From NCBI GenBank assembly GCA_030674185.1, contig CM060314.1, positions 26,965,891 through 27,029,890 of the forward strand: a stretch of 64,000 bases of DNA, given 5' to 3'. Position numbers and translations under genes: made by a program. This stretch comes from Monoplex corrugatus (Eukaryota; Mollusca; Gastropoda; Littorinimorpha; Ranellidae). This document shows, in pieces, positions 46,010-55,624 of this stretch (positions are counted from its first letter, which is position 1; each line of letters starts with the position of its first letter). Below the pieces are notes generated by a model, which did no database searches, had not been told where the DNA came from, and saw only the letters and a list, made by a program, of their open reading frames with translations.

Positions 46010-49000
46010 GCTGCGTTATTGAGGCTTTTTTAGCACATGGTGTCTAGTTTGTACTGTATGCGCTTTGATACAGGGAGCCAGTGAAGTTGTGCCAGGAGAG
46101 GAGATATGTGGTCAGCTTTTTTCTTTTTGAGTACAAGGCGTACAGCATTGTTTTGAATGCGCTGTAGGATGTGAATGGTGGAGGCAGGAAGACCAGATAG
46201 GAGTGAATTGCAATAGTCAATGCGAGACATTATGAAGGAGAGAACGAGTTTTGCAGTTGTTTCGACAGAGAGATACTTCCTGATCAGGCTTATACGATGG
46301 AGATGATAGTAGCAAGATCTGGCAGTTTGAGAAACAAAGTTGTTCATGGAGAGGGTAGAGTCAATGCAGACACCAAGGTTTTTAGCTGAATCAGAAATTG
46401 GGACTGATGTGTTACATAACGGGAGAGAAAGAGGAGGCAGCTGAGAAAGTTTCTGACGGGTGCCAATGAGGATAGCTTCTGTCTTGTCGTCATTAAGCTG
46501 AAGTTTGTTGAACGTCATCCAGTTCTTAATGTCCGAGTAACACTCAGTGGTGCGAGTCAACAGGCGCTGTATATTATCAGATGAGTCACTGTCTTGAAGT
46601 TGGGTGTCATCAGCATAGAAGTGGTGTTTTATAGAGTGGGAGTTGATGATGGTGGACAGGGTGAGGTGTAAAGAGTGAAAAGAACAGGGCCAAGGACAGA
46701 TCCTTGTGGAATACCACAGGTAAGGTATGCAGGTTGAGAGTAAGTGCCATTGATGAGAACAGTTTGTTTTCTGTTTGATAGATATGAAGTGAACCAGGAG
46801 AGAGCAATGTCAGAGGATGCCAAAAGTATGATGAAGTCTAGAAAGGAGAATACCATGGTCAATGGTATCAAAGGCTGCAGACAGATCAAGGAGTGTGAGG
46901 AGAGAGACTTTGCCAGTATCAGTTGCAAGGAGGAGATTGTTGAGAATGTGTAGTAATGCAGTTTCAGGGCGGTAGGCTGACTGGAAAGGATTGAGGAGAT
47001 TGTTGGCAGACAGGTGAGAGTTCAGCTGGTTGAGGACGACTTTTTCAAGGAGTTTTGACAAAAAAGAGAGATTAGAGATAGGCCGGTAATTTTTCAGTTC
47101 ATTTGGGTCTAAATTATGTTTCTTGAGGAGAGGGTGAACAATAGCAGACTTGAAAGAATCTGGGACAGTTCCAGTTTGAAAAGAAGTGTTGATGATGTCA
47201 GCGATGAATGGGAGGAGAGTAGGGAGACAGTCGGAGTAGAGAGAACCTGGAAGAGGATCCAGTTCGCAGGTTTTGAACGACATGGATCTGATTGTGTTGA
47301 TAATTTCTTCTTGTGAGACTGGGTAAAAGTAGTAAGAGGTGTGCCAGAGAAGGAAGGGTCAGGTGGGCATGGTTGACAGGGTGTCCTGTCACGAAGAGTT
47401 TGTATTTTGGTGGTGAAATACTTGGAGAATACAGATGGGAGTTCTTCATTTGTATGTTTTGTTGGGAGAGGTAAATCTTTTCGTGTGCCAAGGAGATGAT
47501 TCATGGTTGTAAAGAGTTCTTTTGAAGAAGAGGCATTCAGGATTTTGGTTTGGAAATAGCTTGTTTTTGCAGATGCAATGAGGGTGGATACTTTTGTTTT
47601 AGAGGCTTTGAAAAGTTGCCTGTGTATAGTGAGTTTGGATTTGCGCCAGCAGCGCTCTGCTCTGCGGCGGGCACGTTTTGCACAGGCAATCTCATGAGTG
47701 AGCCAGGGGGTAGGGGGGCGGTCAGGTAAAAGACGGGTTGTGGCTGGAGCATGAGTGTCCAGAAGATGGTGGAGAGTAGTATAGAATTCATCGGCAAGGT
47801 TATGTGACTTTTCAGAAAGGAGACGGGAGGCATCAGATGAAAATGTGGAGAGGTCGATAGATTTGAGATTGCGTCGAGTCACTGTGCGCGTGGTACGGGA
47901 AGGAGGAGAAATGTCAAGAGAACAGAGAATTGCAGAGTGGTCAGATGGAAGGGCTGAAGTTAGACGGGCAGAAAGAACTAAGCAGTTGTCAGTAGCTGAA
48001 TTGTGGTGATCACGAGAAATGATCCAGTCAAGAATGTGACCTTTTTGATGGGTTGGTTCAGAAATGTGTTGAGTCATATTGTGATTGGACAGAGAGTTGA
48101 TGATATGTCTTGTGTCATAACGGTGAGTGTTGTCATAGTGGACATTGATGTCACCTAGAATGATGAGATTTCCAGGTAAGAGGCAGTATTGGTCAAGCAG
48201 TTGGTCAAAGTCAGAGAGAAACGTGGATGTGGTGAGTTTGTTGGCAGAGCTAGGTGGAGCTCGATAGACACAGGAGAAGGTGATGGGGTGAGGGGTGGAT
48301 TGGAAGGATACTTCAACGTGCTCGAAAGAAGGATGGGAGAAAGGCAGAGACTGCGAGAAAGATAGGCGGGAATGGAGTGAGTCGTTGTAGAGGATGGCGA
48401 TACCGCCACCTCGGGATGAGCGATGGAAAGAAGCAAGCCTGTAAGCACTCGGAATGAGGCTAGCATGTATAGGTTCATGACCAAGGGGGTTAAGCCATGT
48501 CTCTGTGATAAAAGCAATGTCAACATGCTCATCTGCATAAAGTCAGCAATGACTTCGGCTTTGCCATCCTTGCATGTTGACTGAGCGTTAAAAAGGCATA
48601 GTTTTAGTTTATCACAGTCATATGGCGGTGGCCGAGGTGGCGACGAAGGCGACACCGACGGGACAAAAGACGAAGGCGACACCAGCGGGGCAGAAGACGA
48701 AGGCAGCAACGACGGAACAGAAGACGAAGGCGGCACCCGCAGGACAAAAGACGGAGGCGGCACCGGCGGGACAGAAGACAAAGGCAGCATCGGCGGGACA
48801 GAAGACGAGGGCAGCATCGGCGGGACAGAAGACGAGGGCAGCGCCGGCGGGACAGAAGACGAAGGCGGCACCGGCGGGACAGAAGGTGAAGGCGGCACCG
48901 GCGGGACAGAAGGTGAAGGCGGCACCAGCGGGACAGAAGGTGAAGGCGGTACTATCAGGATAGAAGGCGAAGGTGAAGATGGCAGAGGAGGAGACGAAGT

Positions 49001-49255
49001 TTGCAGCAACGAGGTCGAAGGCAGGGGCAGTGGAGGAGACGAAGAAGCAGAAGACGAAAAGTGGCGTCGGGCTGGCACAGCAGGAGGCAGGTTGTGCCAA
49101 AGACGGTGGAGACATCCACCACGACAGGATCGCGCAGTGCGGGACTTGCAACACAGCCCCAATGTACGTATGGGCTGGTAGACGCCTCCACCGAGGTAGC
49201 ATTTGCTGTGTTTAAAAAGTGTCAGTCCAATTTGTTTAAGAAAGGACGGATCCAT
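46010..49255 (-). pseudogene. L2/CR1-like polyprotein (endonuclease + reverse transcriptase), frameshifted
   Basis: The first ATG considered is at 49255 (MDPSFLKQIG). After the proline-rich array come the endonuclease start KLCLFNAQSTCKDGKA (about 48600) and, after a frameshift near 48535, HDNTHRYDTRHIINS-type sequence and SALPSDHSAIL with the catalytic SDH. A further frameshift near 47310 precedes FKTCELDPLP, LKNYRPISNLSFLSKLLEKV and [12 protein letters not shown] (motif A). Another near 46812 precedes [19 protein letters not shown] (motif B). A one-base loss near 46650 precedes YADD (46606-46617). The thumb includes SRIDYCNSLLSGLP. A 60-base deletion near 46008, absent from the copy at 24.0 kb, removes part of the C-terminus. 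The catalytic residues visible are intact, so this copy died by indels. Confidence 0.85.
48643..48966 (-). repeat. 27-bp coding minisatellite in the L2-like N-terminal region
   Basis: Twelve 27-base units in phase, each encoding nine residues close to SVPPVPPSP on the minus strand. Units vary at several positions (ACGAAGGCGGCACCGGCGGG is the commonest start on the plus strand) but none has an indel, so the reading frame is kept throughout. Confidence 0.95.
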
Positions 49256-49330
49256 AATTGAGAGCCAGTCAGGAGAGGATGATGTTTGCAGGTTGGTGTG
49301 TGGGTTGGTCAGTTCACAACAATTGAATCA

Positions 49331-49850
49331 GAGAACAACGAAGGTTTGGGAGCTGTAGCGTTGGGCGAACACATTAGGCTAAAATGTTAACACAGTTCAC
49401 AGATTAAATGTCCGACCTGAGCGGCAGAATTAAAATGACGAAAAGTAGGCATACGAAACTCCAAAATCAGATTATCCGGTAAAATATTCAAAATTAAAAA
49501 AAAAAAAAATTTACATCACCATTTGTCGGGACCCAAGAGGAATAAACTGATATAAAATTCAATGCACAAAATCAAAAGAACCACGATAATCACTGTAAAA
49601 TACCACACACACTTTTGCTGCCTGCTGGCGCGACATCTACTAAGTTCACTGGTGAAGGCAGAACATCATAGGTGAACCGGAGAAGAAAGCTTAACCTCGA
49701 TGTGTTCCACTCCCAGATCTCACTTTGAATACTAAACCAAAGTAAATCGGCCCACAAGGAAAGTTCTAGCATGGTTTGACAATCTGTGTGACATTTTCTG
49801 TCACCCCCTACCGTTTTATGTTTTGTTTCGTTTTTGTGTTATTATTTGGC
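49331..49850. other. Unassigned sequence upstream of the L2-like element
   Basis: It may include more of the element's leader. A run of about 12 A is at 49498-49509. No gene is recognised. Confidence 0.35.
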
Positions 49851-49854
49851 GAAA

Positions 49855-50278
49855 ATTGGACGAAATCTTCCTAGAAACGCATCCCACTGCTGTTATCAGT
49901 CTCACGCAAGCTGTCAGAATAGAAACAGATTAGCGATCGCAGGAAGACAGGCATACTGATTGTGAAACATGGGAGGACGGAAAGGGGGGGGGGGGGGGCA
50001 GGACGGCTAGGGGGAGAAGGTAGAAATTCAATACTTAATTTTCCTGTTTTGTTTCTTTCTTTTGTTGTTCTCTTGATTGTCCGTTTCTGCTGTTAACGTC
50101 AAAGGATAATTCTAAGGCATGATACAAAAATCGGAGTAAAAACAATCCAAAAATAATCATGCTCACGAACGATCTGTTTCTTTCTGCTTGTGCGTGTACG
50201 TGTATGCGAGTTCGCGCGCGCGCGTGCAAGCGTACATGTGTGTTTGCGTGTTTGTGTGCGCATGTATGTGTGTGTGTG

Positions 50279-50344
<66 letters not shown>

Positions 50345-50480
50345 GGCATGAATTTGGGTGACTTGACGTTTCATCCAGTTCTGACAAGGACCAAACTCTC
50401 TCTCTCTCTGTCTCTCTCACACAGTGTTCACTCCATGCGTCATCATTTGGAAATTAAAGAGAAAACTAAACAATTTAGAT
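49855..50480 (+). repeat. Dispersed family L, copy 1
   Basis: AATCTTCCTAGAAACGCATCC, CTGTTATCAGTCTCACGCAAG, CTGTCAGAATAGAAACAG, ATAATTCTAAGGCATGATAC and a TGCGTCATCATTTGG block align in order with 53340-53800. GC/GT and GA tracts (50210-50345) sit inside. Confidence 0.8.
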
Positions 50481-51064
50481 GGAATATCAAAAGCTTATAT
50501 CTCTGAGATGAAATATCAAATGCTTGTATCTCTTAAGCATTTATGAAGAAGACCAATAAATCGATAATGTAATACGGACGAAATGAAACTCGAATTATAA
50601 AAGAAAAACTAGAGCCGAAATAACTTAACTCTTATCATTTATATTTTGCATGAGGGTGTTTTGAAGAAGCAGAAATGAATTTTTTGAAGGATCAGAAATG
50701 GACTTACGTAATACAGCTGCATCCCATCATTTTACATGAATATAGCTCTGTCTTGTCATACATGCATTCCGAACAAAACTCTTTCTTTCCAATATCGACC
50801 ATACGAATGTTGAGAAAATAAGAAACAAAGGTTAGTCAAAATATTCTTGTCACCACCTTCAAATCATATGCAGACAGACAAACTATCCTAAGAAGTACAG
50901 GACGCATCCATTTTTGAAAATCAACTGACACGAGTTGTGTTTGTGGCACCAACATCACATTAAACAAAAACGTACTGAAACAGTCAGACAGACAGAGGGA
51001 CAGAAGACGGTCGGATAAACAGAAAGATAGACAGACACACATGAGTAGACGTCGATAATGACAA
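50481..51064. other. Unassigned AT-rich sequence
   Basis: AAATATCAAAWGCTTRTATCTC is duplicated at 50485 and 50511. Nothing else is supported. Confidence 0.4.
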
Positions 51065-51065
51065 T

Positions 51066-51145
<80 letters not shown>
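51065..51145. repeat. (GA)n microsatellite
   Basis: GA over about 80 bases with one GGA interruption. Confidence 0.98.
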
Positions 51146-51150
<5 letters not shown>

Positions 51151-51169
51151 AGACAGAGAGAGCAGGAAA

Positions 51170-51370
51170 CGAAATAGTGGTTGTCGATCCTGAGAAGGAT
51201 CACAGAGAAGGCAGCTGTTTATAGTCGATACCACAAAAGAAAGACGACACTTTCATTACTCAGCTTGGAGGACACCAGTTATCGATCTCAATGAAAATGG
51301 ATAATGATTTTGTCAACTGTTAATGTAGTTAATTCAATAAAATTTTACGCCGTGTACACACTTAAAAATG
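51170..51370 (+). repeat. Dispersed family M, copy 1
   Basis: GTTGTCGATCCTGAGAAGGATC, AGACGACACTTTCATTACTC and AATGATTTTGTCAACTGTTAA align with 55205-55400. Confidence 0.6.
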
Positions 51371-51542
51371 GATGAAAATGCCTAGGCAATTCGTTTGGCA
51401 ATTGTTTTTCGCCATGTCGATATTTAGAGAGAGAGAAAAAAAGGAAGAAAATATAAACATCAGAAAGGAGACAATACTTTCTTCATTGAGTTTGGTGAAT
51501 AAACACCAAAAAAAAAAATCTTAGAAAATAGTAATTTAAGAT

Positions 51543-51620
51543 AAAACCAAGTCAGCTGCTCACTAGGCTAAGTAATGTGTAAAACAACTACCTAGCCTAG
51601 TGAGCAGCTAACTTGGTTTT
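51543..51620. repeat. 28-bp near-perfect inverted repeat
   Basis: AAAACCAAGTCAGCTGCTCA with CTAGGCTA (51543-51570) is complementary to TAGCCTAG with TGAGCAGCTAACTTGG and TTTT (51593-51620), with one mismatch in 28, around a 22-base loop. Confidence 0.9.
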
Positions 51621-53300
51621 CTCATAAATTGCTAAAATTCGAACTACAAGAAAAAGCAGATGGCACTTTCCTTCGAAAAATAATAAACAGTCAGATGCGG
51701 AGTGATGGAAGTCTGACAGAAAGAAAACAAGACATCACAGAAAAAGTACATGACATATTTTCTCAATTCGGAAAAAAAGTCGTCAGACTCAGAGAAAAGA
51801 CAGTAAGTCAGTCACACAGTTAGCTGCTGAATCAAAGCGCTGACAAAAGAAAGTAAATCTGGTTTATGAAATGACTACTAGTTTTTCTTTTAACGAGTAA
51901 ATGTGCTACTTTCTTGATCTTGCTGGCTGAAATCTGAGCCCATACTGACTGAAATCTGAGCCCCCATTTACTGAATTCTTGTCTTCTTTCTACTCGTCAT
52001 CATCATCATCACTGTTTCAAGAAAGTATCCGCTTCCATATATATATTGATTGCTGGCAGCTGCCAGCTCAGCACAGATCTACTCACACAAAACAAGATGA
52101 ATCTCCACAAGACGGCAATTTTCCTGATACAAACCAAACAGACCCAAACCTCAGAGATGTGCTGAAACAACAGAACCATTCTGTTCTATACATAGAAACC
52201 AGATTGATGTAAACAAACATGCCTAAAATTATGCAGATTTTAAAATCATGTTCATGATAAGAAATGAACTATCCCCATTAAAACAGATATCAACCTAGTT
52301 CACATGTCTTGTTTGGAGAAAGATGCTTAGGGACAACGGCTTTAACGTGTACTTTGCTCTAAAATCAGAGGGCACACAATCCACTTAAACACCCATAAAA
52401 ACTGTGCAGATTTCCAATACATTTTCATCATAAAAACAGAACTACTCTCCAAAGCTCTTTGATCTGTTTTGCCTATGGTTCTTTGAGACAGATACGACGT
52501 ACTTACAGCAAAAAATGGGGAAACAAAAAGATGTTAACGACCTCCCAAGAGTGCCATAAATATTTTCAGTCGCACGTTTCTAAGATGCAGCATTTCGTTG
52601 GATGAACATACAATTTGTTGAATGAATCTGTTCATTTCAGGATGTTTCGAAACTTTTTTCAAGATATAAGTCAACAAAAAACCAATTACACATGTGCCAG
52701 TCATTTTCGTGTTGCTACGGGGTAAAAAGAGTACATCACAGCCACAAGTCACAACATGAGCCTTTTGAACAGCTTGTTCTGTGGCGTTTCCTTTTCCACA
52801 ACATTACCCGCGGTTTCTGACAGCAAACGCCACAAGAAGTCGCTGAAAGCGTTTAGTTACGGAACTGCTAGATTCTCCTCAAAGAAGGTCCCATACATAG
52901 ATACCAAAGTTAAAGACATTCATTTCACTCTGTGAAGAGTTTTTCAGATCTGCTGCTTCTGGCTGACAGTTGAAGAGGAAACTTAAAACAAAACACTGAC
53001 ACTCTTCGCCAATACACAACCCCATCTTACACATATAAGAGGGATCTCACCTGACAGACTAACTTAGTGAATGGATCGGAAGACAATCTGAAACGTTTCA
53101 GTTGGGAAATGTAAAATATTTAGGGAAGCACTTCCAATTGATTACGTATTTGAAAAAAAAATGCTTCAGGACTCTGCTTTAAAGCCATTTGTCCTACATG
53201 AACAGACACAAAAAAAGTTTATTAGCCACGATTTTTTTTCATTTATTTCATCTCAAAAAAGAGGGACTGTCAGTAAGGCTGGAACAACGTGCTTCGTCAT
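51621..53300. other. Unassigned sequence
   Basis: About 1.7 kb of AT-rich sequence with little simple repeat. It is the most gene-like gap by composition, but I find no open frame with a recognisable domain or a clear splice pattern. AACTGAAATCTGAGCCC is duplicated at 51928 and 51945. Confidence 0.35.
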
Positions 53301-53339
53301 TTTTTGATTAATTTTGTTCTTGATGTTTGTTGTTGCTTG

Positions 53340-53800
53340 GTACAAAGGAGGACGGCATCTTCCTAGAAACGCCATCCTATTGCTGTTATCAGTCTCACGC
53401 AAGCTGTCAGAACAAAAACAGATTAGCAATCGAGAGAAGACAGGAGCGACACATGGAGCGGCTAGTTCAGCAAAAACCATGAAAACTAAAAACGTATTTT
53501 TCTTGTTCATTACTTTGTTTTGCTGTTTATTTTTGCTCTTAGATCAAACAATAATTCTAATGCATGATACAAAAAGCTTTATCATCGCCCTAACCCCCCC
53601 CCCCCCAAACAACCCGAAAACAAAGAAAACAAACAACAACAACAAAAAACAAAAAACAAACAAACAAACAAAAAAAGAACCCCCCACACACACAAAAAGA
53701 GGAATATCCAGGATTATGAACTCTCACATACATATTCTCACACATTCTTCCCCCTTCCTCTCTCTGCTTTGATATTTCAATATGTGCGTCATCTCTTGGA
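53340..53800 (+). repeat. Dispersed family L, copy 2
   Basis: CATCTTCCTAGAAACGCCATC, CTGTTATCAGTCTCACGCAAG, ATAATTCTAATGCATGATAC and TGTGCGTCATCTCTTGG match copy 1. A C-run and (CAAA)n lie at 53597-53690. Confidence 0.8.
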
Positions 53801-53919
53801 ACTTTACACAGGACATATTTTTACACACACACACATATATATATATTGATATATATATCAAAGTATCATTGCAGGAATATAACCAACGAACAAACAAACA
53901 CCTAGGGAGATATACAGTG

Positions 53920-54285
53920 TGTGGATACTTTCGACCTATCACTGCAAAAGATGGTATTGGTACTACTGGATAGGAGCTGCTTTTAAGGGCTCAACGGAGA
54001 CGGTCACCAAGAATTAATGTCTTTACTACTGGGATCAACTTTAGGTCTCCTTGTTAAAATGGAAAAACCCACAGAGGGGAGAATTCAGAAACACCAGGAA
54101 TCGACGACAGTCTGGCTGAAAAAGAGAGTGGTATGAGGTGGGGAAGTAATATAGAGTGAGATACTGGGAGTCTTGACTTCTTATAGACGACGTCGCCCTA
54201 AGGACTATTACTCACAGGTCAACACAACGATATCTCTGCCCACACATTCGCTTTGGTCGTGTATGTTTCAGTGGATGGTAGGAGG
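53920..54285 (+). repeat. Dispersed family I, copy 3
   Basis: GCAAAAGATGGTATTGGTAC, GTCGCCCTAAGGACTATTAC, CACAACGATATCTCTGCCCA and CATTCGCTTTGGTCGTGTATG match copy 2 over about 360 bases. (GA)n follows at 54290. Confidence 0.9.
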
Positions 54286-54286
54286 G

Positions 54287-54289
<3 letters not shown>

Positions 54290-54354
<65 letters not shown>

Positions 54355-54380
54355 AAACTGAAACTGTGAGAGAGAGAGAG

Positions 54381-54429
<49 letters not shown>

Positions 54430-54460
54430 GAGAGAGTGAGAGAGAGAGTGAGAGAGGGAT
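54290..54460. repeat. (GA)n microsatellite
   Basis: GA split by a short AAACTGAAACTGT spacer at 54354. Confidence 0.98.
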
Positions 54461-54970
54461 GCTTGGAAAAAGTAGAATATACCAGTAAGGCTGAAACGAA
54501 TAAAGAAACCACAGGAAAACAACACAACAAAAACAACAACAACAACAACGAAAATGACAGGAAAAAGAAAACCCCGCAGAACTGCCCGGAAGGAATTAGT
54601 TATTATTCATAATGAAAGATTCTCGAATCCCACACAGCTGTCAATGTTTGTTCAAGCAGCAGGAACAAAAGCTAAAAACCTGCAGACAAAAGCACGTAAG
54701 CAATTAGGCCAGGAGCAAAGAATTAAAGCGTGGGCACGTAAACATTCTCGCTAATGCACACACGGACGCATAAAAAGAGCCTCCCTGAGGGCAGGTCTAT
54801 TGGATACACGCACAAACGTGCACAAGCTAAACCACTAGACAACATAAAATATTCAACAAAAGATAGCCGGTCTAATCATAAACAAACGTGGGGCAAGTTG
54901 GAAAATCCCACTCAGAAAAAGCACGCACGAAATATGGAAAGAAAGAAGTATGCAAATTCATTCACACAAA
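54461..54970. other. Unassigned sequence
   Basis: An open frame at 54554-54754 is lysine-rich (MTGKRKPRRTARKE) without a recognised domain. I do not call it a gene. Confidence 0.3.
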
Positions 54971-54974
54971 TGAA

Positions 54975-54995
54975 CACACACACACACACGCACAC

Positions 54996-55072
<77 letters not shown>
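54975..55072. repeat. (CA)n microsatellite
   Basis: CA over about 98 bases with two interruptions. Confidence 0.98.
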
Positions 55073-55078
<6 letters not shown>

Positions 55079-55204
55079 AACCCACACTGTCTCTCTCTCT
55101 CTGCCTGTCTTCTATCACTCAAAGAGAATGCACCGCACACTAACACCCAATCACCCCATCCCTTCCCCACACGTCCATAGATGTCAAACGCCAGACAAAG
55201 AGAA

Positions 55205-55400
55205 ACGGAATAGCGGAAGTTGATCCCGACCGGAATCAGGCCAGCAACTAATTAAAATCGATGAAAATTTGAACCTTCACAGCAAAGCAGACGACACTTT
55301 GCCTCTCGATTTGGAGAACGAGTAATTAGTATGGGTGAAAACAGTTACACAGTTCGTTAATAACTTTTGCAATTAATCAACTGCTCGATGCACTGCCACC
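55205..55400 (+). repeat. Dispersed family M, copy 2
   Basis: GAAGTTGATCCCGACCGGAATC, AGACGACACTTTGCCTCTCG and AATAACTTTTGCAATTAATCA align with copy 1. Confidence 0.6.
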
Positions 55401-55554
55401 AAGTAAAACTGAAAAACAAATCAATCATGTAAGGGAATAGATATTTTATTTTGGAGAATACAAGCAGTCAAGCTCACTGAAAACAAGTGACTGATTTTTC
55501 GTTACTTCAACAATACAGTACATTACAACAATAGCTGCTACTTCTACTACTGTA

Positions 55555-55624
55555 TATTCTTTCTAAACTTTGTACACGAGCAGTGTATCGATTTCCATAT
55601 GACATACTTCTTTGTTTCCAAGCT
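55555..55624 (+). repeat. Dispersed family N, left fragment split by RTE-like copy 3
   Basis: CTTTCTAAACTTTGTACACG and CGATTTCCATATGACAT match 62690-62757 (CCTTCTAAATCTGTACAC, GATTTTCATGTGACA). The family continues after the RTE-like element at 58687. Confidence 0.6.

Larger units (their letters stand above)
45524..49330 (-). mobile_element. L2-like non-LTR retrotransposon, near full length
   Basis: About 3.8 kb on the minus strand. In order: a leader (5' limit uncertain, near 49330), an N-terminal region with a proline-rich coding minisatellite, an endonuclease, a reverse transcriptase, a C-terminal region and a CA-bearing 3' UTR ending AGCGCTTAGATTTGATTTTA and GCGCTATATAAATATTGTAA with an (ATT)n tail. 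It lies against the restriction-like endonuclease fragment at 45523. The family also appears at 3491-5236 and 23313-24590. Confidence 0.88.

Noticed and set aside
48622..48963. Plus-strand open frame with KTKAAPAGQ repeats
   Set aside because: It is the antisense of the proline-rich coding minisatellite of the L2-like element.
54554..54754. Lysine-rich open frame next to GA and CA tracts
   Set aside because: No domain or second copy is seen, and its length is within chance expectation.
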